Source: Henricia sp. BOLD:AAB3569 | Lineage: Eukaryota > Echinodermata > Asteroidea > Spinulosida > Echinasteridae | Assembly: GCA_037783545.1 (NCBI GenBank) | Contig: JBBELK010000925.1 | Span: 1 to 64,000, forward strand | DNA length: 64,000 nucleotides | Direction: 5' to 3' | Shown here: piece by piece, positions 12,777 to 24,958 of the stretch | Numbering within the stretch: the first letter of the stretch is position 1 | How the letters are laid out: the number at the start of each line of letters is the position of its first letter | The notes under the pieces: generated by a model | Databases searched by the model: none | What the model saw: the letters and a program-made list of their open reading frames with translations, nothing else | Told to the model about the DNA's origin: nothing | Position numbers and translations under genes: made by a program

Positions 12777-14262
12777 TGTCATACAAAATTGACAGACTTT
12801 CGCCGGGAAATGGCAGAGAAATTTCAAAGTTTAGAAAAAACTGGGTTGAGGCTTCCTGACTGCTCTCGCGCAAACCGTGGCTGTCTGTACACACCTCTTT
12901 GGGGTACTCCTGAGTTGTGCGCATGCTCAGTCATTCGGACTGTCGTTAACGCACCGCAGTTTGGCTCGGCAATTTGGTCAAAGTGTGGTCCAAACGTCGG
13001 CAAATTTGGAGGTCGAAAAATATTCCGACGAACTTCAAATTTTGCATGCCCTAAACTCTCTATATTGCGCACTTGTCATACAAAATTGACAGACTTTCGC
13101 CGGGAAATGGCAGAGAAATTTCAAAGTTTAGAAAAAACTGGGTTGAGGCTTCCTGACTGCTCTCGCGCAAACCGTGGCTGTCTGTACACACCTCTTTGGG
13201 GTACTCCTGAGTTGTGCGCATGCTCAGTCATTCGGACTGTCGTTAACGCACCGCAGTTTGGCTCGGCAATTTGGTCAAAGTGTGGTCCAAACGTCGGCAA
13301 ATTTGGAGGTCGAAAAATGTTCCGACGAACTTCAAATTTTGCATGCCCTAAACTCTCTATATTGCGCACTTGTCATAAAAAATTGACAGACTTTCGCCGG
13401 GAAATGGCAGAGAAATTTCAAAGTTTAGAAAAAACTGGGTTGAGGCTTCCTGACTGCTCTCGCGCAAACCGTGGCTGTCTGTACACACCTCTTTGGGGTA
13501 CTCCTGAGTTGTGCGCATGCTCAGTCATTCGGACTGTTGTTAACGCACCGCAGTTTGGCTCGGCAATTTGGTCAAAGTGTGGTCCAAACGTCGGCAAATT
13601 TGGAGGTCGAAAAATATTCCGACGAACTTCAAATTTTGCATGCCCTAAACTCTCTATATTGCGCACTTGTCATACAAAATTGACAGACTTTCGCCGGGAA
13701 ATGGCAGAGAAATTTCAAAGTTTAGAAAAAACTGGGTTGAGGCTTCCTGACTGCTCTCGCGCAAACCGTGGCTGTCTGTACACACCTCTTTGGGGTACTC
13801 CTGAGTTGTGCGCATGCTCAGTCATTCGGACTGTCGTTAACGCACCGCAGTTTGGCTCGGCAATTTGGTCAAAGTGTGGTCCAAACGTCGGCAAATTTGG
13901 AGGTCGAAAAATATTCCGACGAACTTCAAATTTTGCATGCCCTAAACTCTCTATATTGCGCACTTGTCATACAAAATTGACAGACTTTCGCCGGGAAATG
14001 GCAGAGAAATTTCAAAGTTTAGAAAAAAACTGGGTTGAGGCTTCCTGACTGCTCTCGCGCAAACCGTGGCTGTCTGTACACACCTCTTTGGGGTACTCCT
14101 GAGTTGTGCGCATGCTCAGTCATTCGGACTGTCGTTAACGCACCGCAGTTTGGCTCGGCAATTTGGTCAAAGTGTGGTCCAAACGTCGGCAAATTTGGAG
14201 GTCGAAAAATGTTCCGACGAACTTCAAATTTTGCATGCCCTAAACTCTCTATATTGCGCACT
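12479..14262 (+). repeat. 3-mer higher-order repeat, two copies of 892 bp
   Basis: Each copy has three monomers: GTTGTTAAC plus ATATTCC, then ATATTCC, then standard. Copy 1 runs 12,479-13,370 and copy 2 runs 13,371-14,262. Each is one base over three monomer lengths, but the extra A is in the first A-tract in copy 1 and in the second A-tract (near 14,029) in copy 2. The indels are therefore independent of the shared substitutions. Copy 1 overlaps the end of the preceding 5-mer pattern, suggesting successive exchange events. Confidence 0.7.
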
Positions 14263-17200
14263 TGTCATAAAAAATTGACAGACTTTCGCCGGGAAATGGC
14301 AGAGAAATTTCAAAGTTTAGAAAAAACTGGGTTGAGGCTTCCTGACTGCTCTCGCGCAAACCGTGGCTGTCTGTACACACCTCTTTGGGGTACTCCTGAG
14401 TTGTGCGCATGCTCAGTCATTCGGACTGTCGTTAACGCACCGCAGTTTGGCTCGGCAATTTGGTCAAAGTGTGGTCCAAACGTCGGCAAATTTGGAGGTC
14501 GAAAAATGTTCCGACGAACTTCAAATTTTGCATGCCCTAAACTCTCTATATTGCGCACTTGTCATAAAAAATTGACAGACTTTCGCCGGGAAATGGCAGA
14601 GAAATTTCAAAGTTTAGAAAAAACTGGGTTGAGGCTTCCTGACTGCTCTCGCGCAAACCGTGGCTGTCTGTACACACCTCTTTGGGGTACTCCTGAGTTG
14701 TGCGCATGCTCAGTCATTCGGACTGTCGTTAACGCACCGCAGTTTGGCTCGGCAATTTGGTCAAAGTGTGGTCCAAACGTCGGCAAATTTGGAGGTCGAA
14801 AAATATTCCGACGAACTTCAAATTTTGCATGCCCTAAACTCTCTATATTGCGCACTTGTCATACAAAATTGACAGACTTTCGCCGGGAAATGGCAGAGAA
14901 ATTTCAAAGTTTAGAAAAAACTGGGTTGAGGCTTCCTGACTGCTCTCGCGCAAACCGTGGCTGTCTGTACACACCTCTTTGGGGTACTCCTGAGTTGTGC
15001 GCATGCTCAGTCATTCGGACTGTCGTTAACGCACCGCAGTTTGGCTCGGCAATTTGGTCAAAGTGTGGTCCAAACGTCGGCAAATTTGGAGGTCGAAAAA
15101 TATTCCGACGAACTTCAAATTTTGCATGCCCAAAACTCTCTATATTGCGCACTTGTCATACAAAATTGACAGACTTTTGCCGGGAAATGGCAGAGAAATT
15201 TCAAAGTTTAGAAAAAACTGGGTTGAGGCTTCCTGACTGCTCTCGCGCAAACCGTGGCTGTCTGTACACACCTCTTTGGGGTACTCCTGAGTTGTGCGCA
15301 TGCTCAGTCATTCGGACTGTCGTTAACGCACCGCAGTTTGGCTCGGCAATTTGGTCAAAGTGTGGTCCAAACGTCGGCAAATTTGGAGGTCGAAAAATGT
15401 TCCGACGAACTTCAAATTTTGCATGCCCTAAACTCTCTATATTGCGCACTTGTCATAAAAAATTGACAGACTTTCGCCGGGAAATGGCAGAGAAATTTCA
15501 AAGTTTAGAAAAAACTGGGTTGAGGCTTCCTGACTGCTCTCGCGCAAACCGTGGCTGTCTGTACACACCTCTTTGGGGTACTCCTGAGTTGTGCGCATGC
15601 TCAGTCATTCGGACTGTCGTTAACGCACCGCAGTTTGGCTCGGCAATTTGGTCAAAGTGTGGTCCAAACGTCGGCAAATTTGGAGGTCGAAAAATATTCC
15701 GACGAACTTCAAATTTTGCATGCCCTAAACTCTCTATATTGCGCACTTGTCATACAAAATTGACAGACTTTCGCCGGGAAATGGCAGAGAAATTTCAAAG
15801 TTTAGAAAAAACTGGGTTGAGGCTTCCTGACTGCTCTCGCGCAAACCGTGGCTGTCTGTACACACCTCTTTGGGGTACTCCTGAGTTGTGCGCATGCTCA
15901 GTCATTCGGACTGTCGTTAACGCACCGCAGTTTGGCTCGGCAATTTGGTCAAAGTGTGGTCCAAACGTCGGCAAATTTGGAGGTCGAAAAATGTTCCGAC
16001 GAACTTCAAATTTTGCATGCCCTAAACTCTCTATATTGCGCACTTGTCATAAAAAATTGACAGACTTTCGCCGGGAAATGGCAGAGAAATTTCAAAGTTT
16101 AGAAAAAACTGGGTTGAGGCTTCCTGACTGCTCTCGCGCAAACCGTGGCTGTCTGTACACACCTCTTTGGGGTACTCCTGAGTTGTGCGCATGCTCAGTC
16201 ATTCGGACTGTCGTTAACGCACCGCAGTTTGGCTCGGCAATTTGGTCAAAGTGTGGTCCAAACGTCGGCAAATTTGGAGGTCGAAAAATGTTCCGACGAA
16301 CTTCAAATTTTGCATGCCCTAAACTCTCTATATTGCGCACTTGTCATAACAAATTGACAGACTTTCGCCGGGAAATGGCAGAGAAATTTCAAAGTTTAGA
16401 AAAAACTGGGTTGAGGCTTCCTGACTGCTCTCGCGCAAACCGTGGCTGTCTGTACACACCTCTTTGGGGTACTCCTGAGTTGTGCGCATGCTCAGTCATT
16501 CGGACTGTCGTTAACGCACCGCAGTTTGGCTCGGCAATTTAGTCAAAGTGTGGTCCAAACGTAGGCAAATTTGGAGGTCGAAAAATGTTCCGACGAACTT
16601 CAAATTTTGCATGCCCTAAACTCTCTATATTGCGCACTTGTCATAAAAAATTGACAGACTTTCGCCGGGAAATGGCAGAGAAATTTCAAAGTTTAGAAAA
16701 AACTGGGTTGAGGCTTCCTGACTGCTCTCGCGCAAACCGTGGCTGTCTGTACACACCTCTCTGGGGTACTCCTGAGTTGTGCGCATGCTCAGTCATTCGG
16801 ACTGTCGTTAACGCACCGCAGTTTGGCTCGGCAATTTGGTCAAAGTGTGGTCCAAACGTCGGCAAATTTGGAGGTCGAAAAATGTTCCGACGAACTTCAA
16901 ATTTTGCATGCCCTAAACTCTCTATATTGCGCACTTGTCATAAAAAATTGACAGACTTTCGCCGGGAAATGGCAGAGAAATTTCAAAGTTTAGAAAAAAC
17001 TGGGTTGAGGCTTTCCTGACTGCTCTCGCGCAAACCGTGGCTGTCTGTACACACCTCTTTGGGGTACTCCTGAGTTGTGCGCATGCTCAGTCATTCGGAC
17101 TGTCGTTAACGCACCGCAGTTTGGCTCGGCAATTTGGTCAAAGTGTGGTCCAAACGTCGGCAAATTTGGAGGTCGAAAAATGTTCCGACGAACTTCAAAT

Positions 17201-18421
17201 TTTGCATGCCCTAAACTCTCTATATTGCGCACTTGTCATAACAAATTGACAGACTTTCGCCGGGAAATGGCAGAGAAATTTCAAAGTTTAGAAAAAACTG
17301 GGTTGAGGCGTCCTGACTGCTCTCGCGCAAACCGTGGCTGTCTGTACACACCTCTTTGGGGTACTCCTGAGTTGTGCGCATGCTCAGTCATTCGGACTGT
17401 CGTTAACGCACCGCAGTTTGGCTCGGCAATTTGGTCAAAGTGTGGTCCAAACGTCGGCAAATTTGGAGGTCGAAAAATGTTCCGACGAACTTCAAATTTT
17501 GCATGCTCTAAACTCTCTATATTGCGCACTTGTCATAAAAAATTGACAGACTTTCGCCAGGAAATGGCAGAGAAATTTCAAAGTTTAGAAAAAACTGGGT
17601 TGAGGCTTCCTGACTGCTCTCGCGCAAACCGTGGCTGTCTGTACACACCTCTTTGGGGTACTCCTGAGTTGTGCGCATGCTCAGTCATTCGGACTGTCGT
17701 TAACGCACCGCAGTTTGGCTCGGCAATTTGGTCAAAGTGTGGTCCAAACGTCGGCAAATTTGGAGGTCGAAAAATATTCCGACGAACTTCAAATTTTGCA
17801 TGCCCTAAACTCTCTATATTGCGCACTTGTCATACAAAATTGACAGACTTTCGCCGGGAAATGGCAGAGAAATTTCAAAGTTTAGAAAAAACTGGGTTGA
17901 GGCTTCCTGACTGCTCTCGCGCAAACCGTGGCTGTCTGTACACACCTCTTTGGGGTACTCCTGAGTTGTGCGCATGCTCAGTCATTCGGACTGTCGTTAA
18001 CGCACCGCAGTTTGGCTCGGCAATTTGGTCAAAGTGTGGTCCAAACGTCGGCAAATTTGGAGGTCGAAAAATATTCCGACGAACTTCAAATTTTGCATGC
18101 CCTAAACTCTCTATATTGCGCACTTGTCATACAAAATTGACAGACTTTCGCCGGGAAATGGCAGAGAAATTTCAAAGTTTAGAAAAAACTGGGTTGAGGC
18201 TTCCTGACTGCTCTCGCGCAAACCGTGGCTGTCTGTACACACCTCTTTGGGGTACTCCTGAGTTGTGCGCATGCTCAGTCATTCGGACTGTCGTTAACGC
18301 ACCGCAGTTTGGCTCGGCAATTTGGTCAAAGTGTGGTCCAAACGTCGGCAAATTTGGAGGTCGAAAAATGTTCCGACGAACTTCAAATTTTGCATGCCCT
18401 AAACTCTCTATATTGCGCACT

Positions 18422-19609
18422 TGTCATAAAAAATTGACAGACTTTCGCCGGGAAATGGCAGAGAAATTTCAAAGTTTAGAAAAAACTGGGTTGAGGCTTC
18501 CTGACTGCTCTCGCGCAAACCGTGGCTGTCTGTACACACCTCTTTGGGGTACTCCTGAGTTGTGCGCATGCTCAGTCATTCGGACTGTCGTTAACGCACC
18601 GCAGTTTGGCTCGGCAATTTGGTCAAAGTGTGGTCCAAACGTCGGCAAATTTGGAGGTCGAAAAATGTTCCGACGAACTTCAAATTTTGCATGCCCTAAA
18701 CTCTCTATATTGCGCACTTGTCATAACAAATTGACAGACTTTCGCCGGGAAATGGCAGAGAAATTTCAAAGTTTAGAAAAAACTGGGTTGAGGCTTCCTG
18801 ACTGCTCTCGCGCAAACCGTGGCTGTCTGTACACACCTCTTTGGGGTACTCCTGAGTTGTGCGCATGCTCAGTCATTCGGACTGTCGTTAACGCACCGCA
18901 GTTTGGCTCGGCAATTTGGTCAAAGTGTGGTCCAAACGTCGGCAAATTTGGAGGTCGAAAAATGTTCCGACGAACTTCAAATTTTGCATGCCCTAAACTC
19001 TCTATATTGCGCACTTGTCATACAAAATTGACAGACTTTCGCCGGGAAATGGCAGAGAAATTTCAAAGTTTAGAAAAAACTGGGTTGAGGCTTCCTGACT
19101 GCTCTCGCGCAAACCGTGGCTGTCTGTACACACCTCTTTGGGGTACTCCTGAGTTGTGCGCATGCTCAGTCATTCGGACTGTCGTTAACGCACCGCAGTT
19201 TGGCTCGGCAATTTGGTCAAAGTGTGGTCCAAACGTCGGCAAATTTGGAGGTCGAAAAATGTTCCGACGAACTTCAAATTTTGCATGCCCTAAACTCTCT
19301 ATATTGCGCACTTGTCATAACAAATTGACAGACTTTCGCCGGGAAATGGCAGAGAAATTTCAAAGTTTAGAAAAAACTGGGTTGAGGCTTCCTGACTGCT
19401 CTCGCGCAAACCGTGGCTGTCTGTACACACCTCTTTGGGGTACTCCTGAGTTGTGCGCATGCTCAGTCATTCGGACTGTCGTTAACGCACCGCAGTTTGG
19501 CTCGGCAATTTGGTCAAAGTGTGGTCCAAACGTCGGCAAATTTGGAGGTCGAAAAATGTTCCGACGAACTTCAAATTTTGCATGCCCTAAACTCTCTATA
19601 TTGCGCACT
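18422..19609 (+). repeat. Dimeric higher-order repeat, two copies of 594 bp
   Basis: Four successive monomer boundaries read CATAAC, CATACA, CATAAC, CATACA (near 18,723, 19,020, 19,317 and 19,614), giving a 594-bp dimer in two exact-length copies. The rest of the monomers looks standard, so the assignment rests on these boundary markers alone. Confidence 0.6.
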
Positions 19610-19906
19610 TGTCATACAAAATTGACAGACTTTCGCCGGGAAATGGCAGAGAAATTTCAAAGTTTAGAAAAAACTGGGTTGAGGCTTCCTGACTGCTCTC
19701 GCGCAAACCGTGGCTGTCTGTACACACCTCTTTGGGGTACTCCTGAGTTGTGCGCATGCTCAGTCATTCGGACTGTCGTTAACGCACCGCAGTTTGGCTC
19801 GGCAATTTAGTCAAAGTGTGGTCCAAACGTAGGCAAATTTGGAGGTCGAAAAATGTTCCGACGAACTTCAAATTTTGCATGCCCTAAACTCTCTATATTG
19901 CGCACT

Positions 19907-21688
19907 TGTCATAAAAAATTGACAGACTTTCGCCGGGAAATGGCAGAGAAATTTCAAAGTTTAGAAAAAACTGGGTTGAGGCTTCCTGACTGCTCTCGCG
20001 CAAACCGTGGCTGTCTGTACACACCTCTTTGGGGTACTCCTGAGTTGTGCGCATGCTCAGTCATTCGGACTGTCGTTAACGCACCGCAGTTTGGCTCGGC
20101 AATTTGGTCAAAGTGTGGTCCAAACGTCGGCAAATTTGGAGGTCGAAAAATGTTCCGACGAACTTCAAATTTTGCATGCCCTAAACTCTCTATATTGCGC
20201 ACTTGTCATAAAAAATTGACAGACTTTCGCCGGGAAATGGCAGAGAAATTTCAAAGTTTAGAAAAAACTGGGTTGAGGTTTCCTGACTGCTCTCGCGCAA
20301 ACCGTGGCTGTCTGTACACACCTCTTTGGGGTACTCCTGAGTTGTGCGCATGCTCAGTCATTCGGACTGTCGTTAACGCACCGCAGTTTGGCTCGGCAAT
20401 TTGGTCAAAGTGTGGTCCAAACGTCGGCAAATTTGGAGGTCGAAAAATGTTCCGACGAACTTCAAATTTTGCATGCCCTAAACTCTCTATATTGCGCACT
20501 TGTCATAACAAATTGACAGACTTTCGCCGGGAAATGGCAGAGAAATTTCAAAGTTTAGAAAAAACTGGGTTGAGGCTTCCTGACTGCTCTCGCGCAAACC
20601 GTGGCTGTCTGTACACACCTCTTTGGGGTACTCCTGAGTTGTGCGCATGCTCAGTCATTCGGACTGTCGTTAACGCACCGCAGTTTGGCTCGGCAATTTG
20701 GTCAAAGTGTGGTCCAAACGTCGGCAAATTTGGAGGTCGAAAAATGTTCCGACGAACTTCAAATTTTGCATGCCCTAAACTCTCTATATTGCGCACTTGT
20801 CATACAAAATTGACAGACTTTCGCCGGGAAATGGCAGAGAAATTTCAAAGTTTAGAAAAAACTGGGTTGAGGCTTCCTGACTGCTCTCGCGCAAACCGTG
20901 GCTGTCTGTACACACCTCTTTGGGGTACTCCTGAGTTGTGCGCATGCTCAGTCATTCGGACTGTCGTTAACGCACCGCAGTTTGGCTCGGCAATTTGGTC
21001 AAAGTGTGGTCCAAACGTCGGCAAATTTGGAGGTCGAAAAATGTTCCGACGAACTTCAAATTTTGCATGCCCTAAACTCTCTATATTGCGCACTTGTCAT
21101 AAAAAATTGACAGACTTTCGCCGGGAAATGGCAGAGAAATTTCAAAGTTTAGAAAAAACTGGGTTGAGGTTTCCTGACTGCTCTCGCGCAAACCGTGGCT
21201 GTCTGTACACACCTCTTTGGGGTACTCCTGAGTTGTGCGCATGCTCAGTCATTCGGACTGTCGTTAACGCACCGCAGTTTGGCTCGGCAATTTGGTCAAA
21301 GTGTGGTCCAAACGTCGGCAAATTTGGAGGTCGAAAAATGTTCCGACGAACTTCAAATTTTGCATGCCCTAAACTCTCTATATTGCGCACTTGTCATAAC
21401 AAATTGACAGACTTTCGCCGGGAAATGGCAGAGAAATTTCAAAGTTTAGAAAAAACTGGGTTGAGGCTTCCTGACTGCTCTCGCGCAAACCGTGGCTGTC
21501 TGTACACACCTCTTTGGGGTACTCCTGAGTTGTGCGCATGCTCAGTCATTCGGACTGTCGTTAACGCACCGCAGTTTGGCTCGGCAATTTAGTCAAAGTG
21601 TGGTCCAAACGTAGGCAAATTTGGAGGTCGGAAAATGTTCCGACGAACTTCAAATTTTGCATGCCCTAAACTCTCTATATTGCGCACT
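19907..21688 (+). repeat. 3-mer duplication, two copies of 891 bp
   Basis: GAGGTTTCC (20,277 and 21,168) and the CATAAC boundaries recur at exactly 891 bp. The third unit differs: in copy 2 (unit starting 21,392) it carries TAGTC/GTAGG, and in copy 1 it does not. The duplicate therefore ends inside or just before that unit. Confidence 0.65.
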
Positions 21689-24600
21689 TGTCATAACAAA
21701 TTGATAGACTCTCGCCGGGAAATGGCAGAGAAATTTCAAAGTTTAGCAAAAACTGGGTTGAGGCTTCCTGACTGCTCTCGCGCAAACCGTGGCTGTCTGT
21801 ACACACCTCTTTGGGGTACTCCTGAGTTGTGCGCATGCTCAGTCATTCGGACTGTCGTTAACGCACCGCAGTTTGGCTCGGCAATTTGGTCAAAGTGTGG
21901 TCCAAACGTCGGCAAATTTGGAGGTCGAAAAATGTTCCGACGAACTTCAAATTTTGCATGCTCTAAACTCTCTATATTGCGCACTTGTCATAAAAAATTG
22001 ACAGACTTTCGCCAGGAAATGGCAGAGAAATTTCAAAGTTTAGAAAAAACTGGGTTGAGGCTTCCTGACTGCTCTCGCGCAAACCGTGGCTGTCTGTACA
22101 CACCTCTTTGGGGTACTCCTGAGTTGTGCGCATGCTCAGTCATTCGGACTGTCGTTAACGCACCGCAGTTTGGCTCGGCAATTTGGTCAAAGTGTGGTCC
22201 AAACGTCGGCAAATTTGGAGGTCGAAAAATGTTCCGACGAACTTCAAATTTTGCATGCCCTAAACTCTCTATATTGCGCACTTGTCATAAAAAATTGACA
22301 GACTTTCGCCGGGAAATGGCAGAGAAATTTCAAAGTTTAGAAAAAAACTGGGTTAAGGCTTCCTGACTGCTCTCGCGCAAACCGTGGCTGTCCGTACACA
22401 CCTCTTTGGGGTACTCCTGAGTTGTGCGCATGCTCAGTCATTCGGACTGTCGTTAACGCACCGCAGTTTGGCTCGGCAATTTGGTCAAAGTGTGGTCCAA
22501 ACGTCGGCAAATTTGGAGGTCGAAAAATGTCCTGACGAACTTCAAATTTTGCATGCCCTAAACTCTCTATATTGCGCACTTGTCATAAAAAATTGACAGA
22601 CTTTCGCCGGGAAATGGCAGAGAAATTTCAAAGTTTAGAAAAAACTGGGTTGAGGCTTCCTGACTGCTCTCGCGCAAACCGTGGCTGTCTGTACACACCT
22701 CTTTGGGGTACTCCTGAGTTGTGCGCATGCTCAGTCATTCGGACTGTCGTTAACGCACCGCAGTTTGGCTCGGCAATTTAGTCAAAGTGTGGTCCAAACG
22801 TCGGCAAATTTGGAGGTCGAAAAATGTTCCGACGAACTTCAAATTTTGCATGCCCTAAACTCTCTATATTGCGCACTTGTCATAAAAAATTGACAGACTT
22901 TCGCCGGGAAATGGCAGAGAAATTTCAAAGTTTAGAAAAAACTGTGTTGAGGCTTCCTGACTGCTCTCGCGCAAACCGTGGCTGTCTTTACACACCTCTT
23001 TGGGGTACTCCTGAGTTGTGCGCATGCTCAGTCATTCGGACTGTCGTTAACGCACCGCAGTTTGGCTCGGCAATTTGGTCAAAGTGTGGTCCAAACGTCG
23101 GCAAATTTGGAGGTCGAAAAATGTTCCGACGAACTTCAAATTTTGCATGCCCTAAACTCTCTATATTGCGCACTTGTCATAAAAAATTGACAGACTTTCG
23201 CCGGGAAATGGCACAGAAATTTCAAAGTTTAGAAAAAACTGGGTTGAGGCTTCCTGACTGCTCTCGCGCAAACCGTGGCTGTCTGTACACACCTCTTTGG
23301 GGTACTCCTGAGTTGTGCGCATGCTCAGTCATTCGGACTGTCGTTAACGCACCGCAGTTTGGCTCGGCAATTTGGTCAAAGTGTGGTCCAAACGTCGGCA
23401 AATTTGGAGGTCGAAAAATGTTCCGACGAACTTCAAATTTTGCATGCCCTAAACTCTCTATATTGCGCACTTGTCATACAAAATTGACAGACTTTCGCCG
23501 GGAAATGGCAGAGAAATTTCAAAGTTTAGAAAAAACTGGGTTGAGGCTTCCTGACTGCTCTCGCGCAAACCGTGGCTGTCTGTACACACCTCTTTGGGGT
23601 ACTCCTGAGTTGTGCGCATGCTCAGTCATTCGGACTGTCGTTAACGCACCGCAGTTTGGCTCGGCAATTTGGTCAAAGTGTGGTCCAAACGTCGGCAAAT
23701 TTGGAGGTCGAAAAATGTTCCGACGAACTTCAAATTTTGCATGCCCTAAACTCTCTATATTGCGCACTTGTCATAAAAAATTGACAGACTTTCGCCGGGA
23801 AATGGCAGAGAAATTTCAAAGTTTAGAAAAAACTGGGTTGAGGCTTCCTGACTGCTCTCGCGCAAACCGTGGCTGTCTGTACACACCTCTTTGGGGTACT
23901 CCTGAGTTGTGCGCATGCTCAGTCATTCGGACTGTCGTTAACGCACCGCAGTTTGGCTCGGCAATTTGGTCAAAGTGTGGTCCAAACGTCGGCAAATTTG
24001 GAGGTCGAAAAATGTTCCGACGAACTTCAAATTTTGCATGCCCTAAACTCTCTATATTGCGCACTTGTCATACAAAATTGACAGACTTTCGCCAGGAAAT
24101 GGCAGAGAAATTTCAAAGTTTAGAAACAACTGGGTTGAGGCTTCCTGACTGCTCTCGCGCAAACCGTGGCTGTCTGTACACACCTCTTTGGGGTACTCCT
24201 GAGTTGTGCGCATGCTCAGTCATTCGGACTGTCGTTAACGCACCGCAGTTTGGCTCGGCAATTTGGTCAAAGTGTGGTCCAAACGTCGGCAAATTTGGAG
24301 GTCGAAAAATGTTCCGACGAACTTCAAATTTTGCATGCCCTAAACTCTCTATATTGCGCACTTGTCATAAAAAATTGACAGACTTTCGCCGGGAAATGGC
24401 AGAGAAATTTCAAAGTTTAGAAAAAAACTGGGTTGAGGCTTCCTGACTGCTCTCGCGCAAACCGTGGCTGTCTGTACACACCTCTTTGGGGTACTCCTGA
24501 GTTGTGCGCATGCTCAGTCATTCGGACTGTCGTTAACGCACCGCAGTTTGGCTCGGCAATTTGGTCAAAGTGTGGTCCAAACGTCGGCAAATTTGGAGGT

Positions 24601-24958
24601 CGAAAAATGTTCCGACGAACTTCAAATTTTGCATGCCCTAAACTCTCTATATTGCGCACTTGTCATACAAAATTGACAGACTTTCGCCGGGAAATGGCAG
24701 AGAAATTTCAAAGTTTAGAAAAAACTGGGTTGAGGCTTCCTGACTGCTCTCGCGCAAACCGTGGCTGTCTGTACACACCCTCTTTGGGGTACTCCTGAGT
24801 TGTGCGCATGCTCAGTCATTCGGACTGTCGTTAACGCACCGCAGTTTGGCTCGGCAATTTGGTCAAAGTGTGGTCCAAACGTCGGCAAATTTGGAGGTCG
24901 AAAAATGTTCCGACGAACTTCAAATTTTGCATGCCCTAAACTCTCTATATTGCGCACT

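Larger units (their letters stand above)
7130..16341 (+). repeat. Mixed block with ATATTCC / CATACAAA variant monomers (31 units)
   Basis: Standard monomers alternate with a variant carrying ATATTCC for ATGTTCC, usually followed by CATACAAA for CATAAAAA at the next unit start. The ATATTCC units have their GTGGCTG anchor at 7,826, 8,716, 9,607, 10,499, 11,094, 11,985, 12,580, 12,877, 13,471, 13,768, 14,660, 14,957 and 15,551. A third change (GTCGCTAAC near 10,567 and 12,053) and a fourth (GTTGTTAAC near 11,161, 12,647 and 13,538) mark sub-lineages. The spacing of these markers reveals local 3-mer and 5-mer higher-order repeats. All units keep CTCTCGCGC. Confidence 0.9.
16342..24958 (+). repeat. 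Marker-rich block with TAGTC/GTAGG and CATAAC units (29 units)
   Basis: The strongest marker is a pair of linked changes, ATTTAGTC with CGTAGGC, in the units starting at 16,342, 19,610 and 21,392. These are spaced 3,268 bp (11 monomers plus one base) and 1,782 bp (6 monomers). A second pair, CATGCTCTAAAC followed by CGCCAGG, occurs near 17,504-17,559 and 21,959-22,014, offset exactly 4,455 bp (15 monomers). GAGGTTTCC marks 20,277 and 21,168. Unit boundaries alternate between CATAAC and CATACA. The unit anchored at 22,384 is the most divergent here, with GTTAAGG, CTGTCCGTAC and TGTCCTGACG. All units still carry CTCTCGCGC. Confidence 0.88.
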
